Assembly: GCA_002329495.1 (NCBI GenBank)
Contig: DCTH01000121.1
Location: 1-10,086, forward strand
DNA length: 10,086 nt
From: Syntrophothermus sp. UBA1445
GTDB lineage: Bacteria; Bacillota; Syntrophomonadia; Syntrophomonadales; DTU052
Direction: 5' to 3'
Both the position numbers and the translations under genes were made by a program. Positions within the stretch are counted from its first letter, which is position 1, and each line of letters begins with the position of its first letter. Below the pieces are notes generated by a model. It saw nothing but the letters and a program-made list of their open reading frames with translations. It searched no databases and was not told where the DNA came from. Shown one piece after another: positions 5,281 through 10,086 of the stretch.

Positions 5281-8200
5281 TCAGGACAGATACTCCACCA
5301 TTAAGGGCATAAAGTGGGGTATTATGTCCGGTAGCATCTTGGGCATCAGATCAATCATAGCCGGTGGCATCAGATCGGGCATCTGTTCCTCCATGAAATC
5401 GGGCATGGGGACCTTTTCCCTGACCATGGCCAGCATCCTGGGCATGACCTTGGGCATCATACCCGGCAAAAGCAGGGGAAACATCCTGGGCATCACCGGA
5501 GTCATCATCGCTATTACCGGCCTCTTGATCCCCCCGGGCAGTGTCTTGATCCATTTCATCATGGCCCCCATTGGTCTTGGCATGGCATTTATCAGGTCAT
5601 CCATCATTTCGGCCATCATCTCAGCCATTCCCTGCGGCGTCAGCATTCGGATCATAATGTCAAATATCGCCCAGCTGGCATCGATTTCAGGTGTGCTGTC
5701 CGGAACCTCAAAACCGCAGGCTTCGGCCATAAAGGTTGCCAGGTCGCGTACCTGAAGGTTAGTCACTCCGTAATGATTGGCAGTTACCCTCAGCTGTACC
5801 CGGCAGCAGGGACAGGCGGTGATGAGAGTCTCAGCGCCGGTTTTCAGGGCATCATCCACTCGTACCTTTCCAATTTCGGCGGCAATATCAGGGTTATCTA
5901 CCAGGGTGAGCACTGAGCCGCAGCAGTGGGCTGTATCCCGATTAAAATCCATCTCCCGGAGTTCCAATCCGGGAATCGACTTCAGCAGTTCCCGGGGTTC
6001 TTCGTAAACGCCGGAACACCGGCCCATGTGACACGGGTCGTGGTAGGTGACCCTGGTGTTCATTTCTACCTCGGGGGTGAAATCGCCCCGGGCAATCTGT
6101 TCCGCTATCACTTCCGAGTAATGCCGGGCCCGGAAGGGGTATTCTTCGCCCCGGTCTTCAACCCACCGCCGATAGTAGGTATCCCAGATCAGCCGACAGG
6201 CCGGACAAACGGTTATTATAGTCCTGGCACCCCGGCGTTTCATGGCGGCAATATTGTGGTCCATGATCTCTTCGAATGCCTCCCACTTGCCGGCCATCAG
6301 CATAGGTATGCCGCAACAGGCCTCTTCCTGGCCCAGGTAACCGAATTCGATGCCGGCCTTGTTGAGGATCCTGGCGGCGGAAATAGCGATGTCCTGCTCG
6401 ACAAACGAGGCGGTACACCCGGGGAAGAGCACGGTTTGACTCTGATCTTTCAGCCGGGACCTTATGTCATCAGGCAGCCATGCATCCCGGTCCTTTGCAT
6501 AATGAGCCCAAATGTTCTTTTCTTTGCGGGCGCTGGCCTCCATGATGTGGAAGGCAGGCAGGGAGTGGAACCCCTTATCCTGAACCAGTTGACCTCTCAG
6601 CTTCAGCCAGGACGGTTCAATGGGCAGTTCCAGCTGGCACTTTTCCATACATACTTCACAGGTGGTACACTTCAGAAAATCTGTTACATCAGCCTGGGTC
6701 AGAGTGGTCTCGCCATTGGCGACCATCTTCAGCAGGTTCCATTTTCCCCGAGGGGACTGCGACTCCCATCCTCTCCCGTAGTAGGTGGGGCATTCATCAA
6801 CACAATAGCCGCACTGGGCGCAGGAGTAGCTGTACCAGTTCAAGTCGCCGGGCAGTCCCCGGTTGGGGGTGTGATCTTCAGTTGCTTGATTTCCGGGGAA
6901 TCTGTTGGCTACCGTATTTATCAGCCCCTCCGTGGCCAATCCCCACCTGATCATACGGCTAACGGGTTTGACCCGGATGGTCTTGCCCGGATTCATAATC
7001 CCCTGAGGATCATGCTGGGCCACAAAGTTGCGAATGCTGTTGATCTCAGCTGATCCCAGGATATCCTCGGCAAAGCTGGAAAAGTATAACCCGCATCCGT
7101 AAGGACGCCCACCGTTTTCCAGAGCGGCTTTCAGTACGGTCAAAGAAAGGCCGAACGCTGGCGTGAAACTTAATTTGCGCTCATCATGAGGGATGAACCC
7201 CAGCAGCACTATCTCGCCGCCTTTGACCGCGAACCCTTCCAGCAGGATCGGCTGATTGATGTTTCGGTCCAATTGAGCCAGGGTTGAAGCCAGTGAAGAA
7301 ACCGGGATTGTCACTTCGGCCGGAATGAGGGAAGGACCCAACCGTTTGGCCTTCATGGGATTAAACCTTTCCTGCCACTCGTTATCAGCTATTGAAGGCG
7401 GAAGTTCCTCGCCACCTGAATTCTGGATCAATTGGGACAACCGGTTCTCTATCTCGGGTGAAGCGGCATAAACCACTGACAGCAGGTAGCTCTCAGGGAG
7501 GACGATTCCGGGTTGCTCAGTTTGATATTTGGTCTTGGCCGGCATCCGGTTGCGATATCTGACGTTCGCAGGGTTGGTGAAACTCATTGACCAGAGGGGC
7601 AAGCCTTCAGCGAAGACATCCTGGACGAAGCTAGCCAGAGACACTGACTCGGAAAACGAGTAAACCTTTCTTGACCAGGTTTGAAGGGGATCAACCTTAA
7701 AGGTGACAGAAGTAATAAAGCCAGTTACACCGGAGGCCTTTTGCACCAGACCCAGGTCTTTTCCAGAGAGAACATGGATAGAGCCATCGGGCGATACCAA
7801 CCGGACCTCAACCACGCTATCTGCAAAATAACCCGCCTGATAACTGCCCAATCCGAGGCCGCCGGTGGCTAACCAGCCGGCAACCGTGGAGGCCGGAGCA
7901 CTGGTGGGATACGAACGCAGGGCCAGATTCTGCTGCCGCAGTGCCGTCTCGACGTTCTGCCAGACCGCGCCCCCCTGAACGGTAACTGTAAGTTCTTCGG
8001 GATTGATCTCCAGTACCTGATTCAGGCGGTTGAACTCCACCACAATGCCGCCTTCTATGGGCAAAACCCCACCATAACCGGAAGTCGCTTTACCTCTGGC
8101 CGTCAGAGGGATGTTATTCTGCTGCGCCCAAACCGCCAGCTTGACCAATTCCGTCTCACTTGAGGGCTGCACTATTGCAGCGGGAATGCTTCTGCCAACC

Positions 8201-8331
8201 AATCTACCAATGATACCTGGCATGGTACCAACATCATGCCCATAATGACGGGTTTCCCGGGGATCATAACACATCCTTTCCCCGAATAACTCACGAAGAA
8301 ACTGCTTTTGGTCATCCGTTAAATTTCGCAC
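5281..8331 (-). CDS. FAD-linked oxidase / Fe-S (CCG) oxidoreductase fusion with Met/Pro-rich tail
   Basis: A 1016-aa fusion of a GlcD-like flavoprotein and a GlcF/HdrD-like iron-sulfur protein. The FAD-binding domain is at about 45-215 (RGKATSGYGG at 79-88; AGWLATGGLGLGSYQAGYFAD). An FAD-oxidase C-terminal domain follows, ending DPQGIMNPGK (441-450). The first 4Fe-4S motif is C504, C507, C510, C514 and the second C555, C558, C561, C565. CCG domain 1 has C639, C672-C673-G and C709/C712; CCG domain 2 has C767, C803-C804-G and C840/C842/C843. Electrons likely pass from a 2-hydroxyacid-like substrate through FAD to Fe-S, but the usual HG.G substrate motif was not found, so the substrate is open. 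Residues 891-1016 are Met/Pro-rich (29 Met, 20 Pro) and belong to no domain I know. The GTG start at 8331 is supported by GGAGG (8339-8343), 7 bases away. Confidence 0.92.
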   Translation of the reverse strand: MRNLTDDQKQFLRELFGERMCYDPRETRHYGHDVGTMPGIIGRLVGRSIPAAIVQPSSETELVKLAVWAQQNNIPLTARGKATSGYGGVLPIEGGIVVEFNRLNQVLEINPEELTVTVQGGAVWQNVETALRQQNLALRSYPTSAPASTVAGWLATGGLGLGSYQAGYFADSVVEVRLVSPDGSIHVLSGKDLGLVQKASGVTGFITSVTFKVDPLQTWSRKVYSFSESVSLASFVQDVFAEGLPLWSMSFTNPANVRYRNRMPAKTKYQTEQPGIVLPESYLLSVVYAASPEIENRLSQLIQNSGGEELPPSIADNEWQERFNPMKAKRLGPSLIPAEVTIPVSSLASTLAQLDRNINQPILLEGFAVKGGEIVLLGFIPHDERKLSFTPAFGLSLTVLKAALENGGRPYGCGLYFSSFAEDILGSAEINSIRNFVAQHDPQGIMNPGKTIRVKPVSRMIRWGLATEGLINTVANRFPGNQATEDHTPNRGLPGDLNWYSYSCAQCGYCVDECPTYYGRGWESQSPRGKWNLLKMVANGETTLTQADVTDFLKCTTCEVCMEKCQLELPIEPSWLKLRGQLVQDKGFHSLPAFHIMEASARKEKNIWAHYAKDRDAWLPDDIRSRLKDQSQTVLFPGCTASFVEQDIAISAARILNKAGIEFGYLGQEEACCGIPMLMAGKWEAFEEIMDHNIAAMKRRGARTIITVCPACRLIWDTYYRRWVEDRGEEYPFRARHYSEVIAEQIARGDFTPEVEMNTRVTYHDPCHMGRCSGVYEEPRELLKSIPGLELREMDFNRDTAHCCGSVLTLVDNPDIAAEIGKVRVDDALKTGAETLITACPCCRVQLRVTANHYGVTNLQVRDLATFMAEACGFEVPDSTPEIDASWAIFDIMIRMLTPQGMAEMMAEMMDDLINAMPRPMGAMMKWIKTLPGGIKRPVIAMMTPVMPRMFPLLLPGMMPKVMPRMLAMVREKVPMPDFMEEQMPDLMPPAMIDLMPKMLPDIIPHFMPLMVEYLS

Positions 8332-8394
8332 CTTATAACCTCCCCTGACATACTATTTTCCTGCTGGATGGTACCCAGGAGTCAATCGCATATA

Positions 8395-8424
8395 CATATA
8401 CCCCTATGGGTATATTACTAACAA
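8395..8424 (-). promoter_or_regulatory. promoter with overlapping CsoR/CstR-type operator
   Basis: A perfect inverted repeat ATATACCC (8396-8403) / GGGTATAT (8408-8415) surrounds a CTAT centre. On the minus strand, TTGTTA (8424-8419) is a fair -35, with GTATAT at 17 bases or TATATG at 18 bases as -10, so the repeat fills the spacer and -10. The A/T-flanked C-run/G-run layout is like known CsoR-family operators. It should control the FAD/Fe-S fusion gene, with a leader of about 57 bases. Confidence 0.65.
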
Positions 8425-8463
8425 GAAAGTAACATGCTTTTGATCTGTGGTCAACCTCCGAAT

Positions 8464-8493
8464 TTGACATCCAGTTAGCCTTGACATTAGAAT
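8464..8493 (+). promoter_or_regulatory. probable promoter of the CsoR-family gene
   Basis: TTGACA (8464-8469) and TAGAAT (8488-8493) are separated by 18 bases and point toward the repressor gene. A second TTGACA at 8481-8486, exactly 17 bases on, lacks a clear -10. Confidence 0.5.
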
Positions 8494-8522
8494 TGAATTG
8501 TGGTGCTATTTGAAACGGTGTA

Positions 8523-8539
8523 ATACCTGGTATAGGTAT
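8523..8539 (+). promoter_or_regulatory. second candidate operator in the repressor leader
   Basis: ATACCT (8523-8528) and AGGTAT (8534-8539) form a 6+5+6 inverted repeat 14 bases before the repressor ATG. The half-site ATACC(C/T) is shared with the perfect repeat at 8396-8415. Autoregulation by roadblock or start-site occlusion is inferred. Confidence 0.45.
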
Positions 8540-8553
8540 GGGGGGGGATAACG

Positions 8554-8835
8554 ATGAAGATGAACGGTGACCAGAAGGAGTGTCGGCAGGACATACAGGC
8601 CCGCTTAAAAAGAATCGAGGGACAGGTGCGGGGGATTTCACGGATGGTGGATGAGGAACGCGATTGCAAAGATATCATGGTGCAGCTTACTGCCGTAAAA
8701 GCTGCCATATCTCAGGTAGGGGTAGTTGTCCTGACCAACTATCTGGCCAACTGCTTGGGGGAAGACCTGGTCAAGGATCAGAATGTCCGGGAAAACCTCG
8801 ACAAGTTCTCGGAACTGCTCCGGAAATGGTCCTGA
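8554..8835 (+). CDS. CsoR-family transcriptional repressor, CstR-like (Cys-Tyr-Cys)
   Basis: A 93-aa all-helical DUF156 regulator. Family hallmarks are present: LKRIEGQVRGISRMV (18-32), ERDCKDIMVQLTAVKAAIS (35-53) and LANCLGED (64-71). In copper-sensing CsoR the metal is held by Cys-His-Cys, with His 25 residues after the first Cys and the second Cys 4 residues later. Here those positions are Cys38, Tyr63 and Cys67. The His is absent and the two Cys are 29 apart, as in CstR, which forms di-, tri- or persulfide bridges on sulfane sulfur. A third Cys is at 10. Sulfur or redox sensing is thus more likely than copper, by inference. It is divergent from the FAD/Fe-S fusion gene, its likely target. 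Eight G's at 8540-8547 provide a weak purine-rich ribosome site before ATG 8554; ATG at 8560 is an alternative. Confidence 0.92.
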   Translation: MKMNGDQKECRQDIQARLKRIEGQVRGISRMVDEERDCKDIMVQLTAVKAAISQVGVVVLTNYLANCLGEDLVKDQNVRENLDKFSELLRKWS

Positions 8836-8866
8836 CAACGGGGGATAGGTTCGGGTGGGGAAAGCT

Positions 8867-8928
8867 ATTACGGGGACACCATACTACTTGCAGGCCGAGG
8901 CCTGCAAGTAGTATGGAGTCCCCGTAAT
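8867..8928. repeat. 62-bp near-perfect palindrome (REP/MITE-like)
   Basis: Two 30-base arms (8867-8896 and 8899-8928) are complementary except for one A/A mismatch (8878/8917), with only GA at the centre. The arms begin ATTACGGGGAC and end TGCAGGCC. The GGGGACNCCATACT core resembles palindromic sequences I associate with IS200-like/RAYT-mobilised REP elements; this is recalled similarity, not checked. It starts 31 bases after the repressor stop. No T-tract follows, so it is not a standard terminator. Confidence 0.8.
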
Positions 8929-8965
8929 GGGAAACTGTCCACGTGTCCCATCACCCTGGCCTATT

Positions 8966-9178
8966 TTACTGTTCGGATGGTTCTACCGGGGGATTGATCC
9001 GGGGGACGTCTGGCAGGATGATGTTAAACTGTGATTCGATGGCCCGAGCCAGTTCGGGGTCATGGATGCCTTCGGACGGCTTGGGTTTTCTCTTGCTGGC
9101 AATGGGGATTATTACGGTATACCGGTCACTCTTGTTCTGCTCCCCGGTTCTCTTATTTGACGGTCTGATGCGGTGCAT
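8966..9178 (-). CDS. small basic protein of unknown function, 70 aa
   Basis: Not recognised. The N-terminal third is basic and polar (MHRIRPSNKRTGEQNKSDRY). A short hydrophobic strand follows (TVIIPIA, 21-27), then a Lys/Pro linker (SKRKPKPSEG), a likely helix (DPELARAIESQF) and a Pro-rich acidic end (LPDVPRINPPVEPSEQ). There is no signal peptide and no Cys. ATG 9178 has AAGGAG (9189-9184) 5 bases upstream, an excellent ribosome site and the main argument for a real gene. A degraded frame ends 18 bases upstream on the same strand, so this may be the survivor of a small operon. The palindrome at 8867-8928 lies 37 bases downstream. Confidence 0.6.
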   Translation of the reverse strand: MHRIRPSNKRTGEQNKSDRYTVIIPIASKRKPKPSEGIHDPELARAIESQFNIILPDVPRINPPVEPSEQ

Positions 9179-9196
9179 TTGGTCTCCTTCCGAATA

Positions 9197-9391
9197 TTAT
9201 TTGTCTGTTTTCAGACCATGCTCAGCTACCCGCGCGGGGTCCCCGCAGGGCAGGTCCTGGATCAAGTATTGTCCATCCCAAGGTATACTATACAGCCGAT
9301 GCCAGATGCGCCAGGCGTTGCCTCCGGAAAAATGGGGGGTGACTGGGCGTTGGGGAGATGCTGTTAATAGGGGGAGACTGATCTGCCATAT
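9197..9391 (-). pseudogene. open frame without a start, possible degraded small gene
   Basis: A minus-strand frame open for 64 codons ends TAA (9199-9197) just before the ribosome site of the 70-aa gene. Its second half looks protein-like and is rich in aromatics (NAWRIWHRLYSIPWDGQYLI, then QDLPCGDPARVAEHG). It has no ATG, GTG or TTG. Another frame starting at two ATGs near 9395 (MNMADQSPP...) overlaps it, and a single shift in the C6/T5 runs around 9328-9339 would join the two, suggesting a frameshift mutation or sequencing error. No ribosome site is seen at those ATGs. The remainder of 9190-9457 shows no other feature. Confidence 0.3.
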
Positions 9392-9444
9392 TCATGGAAC
9401 AACCGACGGTGATTGATATTTCCTGCTGCCGGAGACTTAAGGGT

Positions 9445-9482
9445 AAAGAAACAGAAACAGGCCTGATTGTAATTCAGGCCTG
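9445..9482 (-). terminator. intrinsic terminator of the rightmost gene
   Basis: A 9-bp perfect stem CAGGCCTGA / TCAGGCCTG (9458-9466 and 9474-9482) with a 7-base loop. On the minus strand it is followed by TTTCTGTTTCTTT. It lies 50 bases downstream of the stop at 9532. Confidence 0.75.
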
Positions 9483-9531
9483 CGGTTATTTGAAAACTAT
9501 GTTATCTCCGCTATAGGATTCTGATCGGGGA

Positions 9532-10086
9532 TCAGGATTTGAAGAGCTGCAGATACTGATCCAGATCCTGTTTGACTCCGTTCTCCCGGGCCACCCGTTT
9601 TAAGCGATCCCATTCCTCCGCCGGGGCGGCGGGGAGTCCCAGTACCTGGTTACTGAAGGACCAGAAGCCGTAACAACCGACGGCCCGGGCCGCCATCATT
9701 CCCGCTATATCCCGATCCGGGTCGGTCTCCTGGGTGTAGGTGATTAATGCGTTGACATTGTCTTTAAAGTCGCCCTGCAGCAGCTTGTTAAACCGGGTTG
9801 GCCCCGGCTGGGGAACAATACCGGTTGCTGACTGCCAGGCTTCAAATTCCTGACTCATCTTGTCCAGTTCCGCCAGGTAGAACTCCAGTATCGCTTTCTC
9901 CAGGGCCTGCCTGCCGTTCGTGGGGAAGGCCATGATTATACTGCGGGCCGCATCGAGATCAGCCTGGATATACCCGGTGTGAAGGGTAAGGCTCTCCCTG
10001 GAGACGGTCATACGCTTTTTCTGATTGGCCAGGAAACGCATCTCATTATCCAGGTATGCAATCAGGTGGCCACAGTTAAAGCCATA
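9532..10086 (-). CDS. unrecognised helical protein, 3' part only
   Basis: The frame is open from the right window edge (first codon Tyr) to TGA at 9534-9532, giving 184 residues of a longer protein. An internal ATG at 10041 has no ribosome site, and the upstream codons (YGFNCGHLIAYLDNE) read as normal coding, so the gene starts outside the window. The visible part looks mainly alpha-helical, with many charged amphipathic stretches (ALEKAILEFYLAELDKMSQEFEAW), no membrane segment and one Cys pair region far apart (Cys at edge residue 5 and in AVGCYGFW). No family was recognised. A helix-bundle ligand-binding or oxygenase-like fold is conceivable but not supported by any motif. A terminator follows at 9445-9482. 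Confidence 0.8.
   Translation of the reverse strand, partial: YGFNCGHLIAYLDNEMRFLANQKKRMTVSRESLTLHTGYIQADLDAARSIIMAFPTNGRQALEKAILEFYLAELDKMSQEFEAWQSATGIVPQPGPTRFNKLLQGDFKDNVNALITYTQETDPDRDIAGMMAARAVGCYGFWSFSNQVLGLPAAPAEEWDRLKRVARENGVKQDLDQYLQLFKS

Noticed and set aside
5270..5755. 161-aa plus-strand frame rich in Ile/Gly/Ser
   Set aside because: It is the antisense of the Met/Pro repeat tail (CAT read as ATC/GGC-type codons); the repetitive look is inherited from the real gene. It has no ribosome site.
5926..7053. 375-aa plus-strand open frame
   Set aside because: It lies entirely antisense to the FAD/Fe-S fusion gene, whose domain motifs are unmistakable, and its Pro/Gly-rich translation is a shadow of GC-rich codons.
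8554..8835. Repressor as a classical copper-sensing CsoR
   Set aside because: The His ligand is replaced by Tyr63, so the Cys-His-Cys copper site is incomplete.
8867..8928. Palindrome as an intrinsic terminator of the repressor gene
   Set aside because: No T-tract on either side and arms far longer than usual; a repeat element fits better.
1..10086. CRISPR arrays, riboswitches, rRNA, phage or IS genes
   Set aside because: No regularly spaced repeats, recognisable riboswitch core, rRNA segment, integrase or transposase was seen.

Overview
This 10 kb window looks like the chromosome of an anaerobic, moderate-GC Gram-positive bacterium of the Clostridia, perhaps the Peptococcaceae/Syntrophomonadaceae type. 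That is inference. It rests on strong GGAGG-type ribosome binding sites before most genes, GTG and TTG starts, a YdbC/PC4-type protein, a CsoR/CstR-family repressor and a large FAD/iron-sulfur oxidoreductase of the kind common in such anaerobes. No phage, plasmid or IS genes are recognisable.

Layout. Bases 1-20 are the 3' end of a tRNA, probably Thr. A short-chain dehydrogenase (SDR) follows on the minus strand (119-883). A 440-base intergenic region then holds a sigma-54-like promoter, a short palindrome and the 3' half of a tRNA-Thr(GGU) that still has its terminator. A 65-aa protein gene (1325-1522, minus) lies divergent to an MscS-family channel (1678-2817, plus), which ends at a bidirectional terminator. 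A monooxygenase-like ABM protein (3955-4254) and a second SDR (3077-3850) form a probable minus-strand operon with a sigma-54-like promoter upstream. The AT-richer stretch 4372-4976 holds an unusual Cys/Phe/Gly-rich small open frame on the minus strand and the promoter of a 79-aa PC4/YdbC-family protein (4977-5216, plus).

The main feature is a 1016-aa minus-strand fusion protein (5281-8331): a GlcD-like FAD domain, two 4Fe-4S motifs and two CCG domains, plus a C-terminal tail of about 126 residues with 29 Met and 20 Pro, in which Pro recurs every four residues. It is divergent from a CsoR-family repressor (8554-8835) that has Tyr in place of the copper-ligand His, giving a two-Cys pattern like the persulfide sensor CstR. 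The 222-base intergenic region carries a perfect 8+4+8 inverted repeat overlapping the probable promoter of the fusion gene, and a related repeat in the leader of the repressor gene. I infer a thiol/persulfide- or metal-responsive redox module. This pair is the best candidate in the window for an undescribed system.

The right end holds a 62-bp near-perfect palindrome resembling REP-type elements, a 70-aa protein gene of unknown function, a probable degraded small frame upstream of it, and the 3' part of an unrecognised helical protein gene that runs off the window edge.
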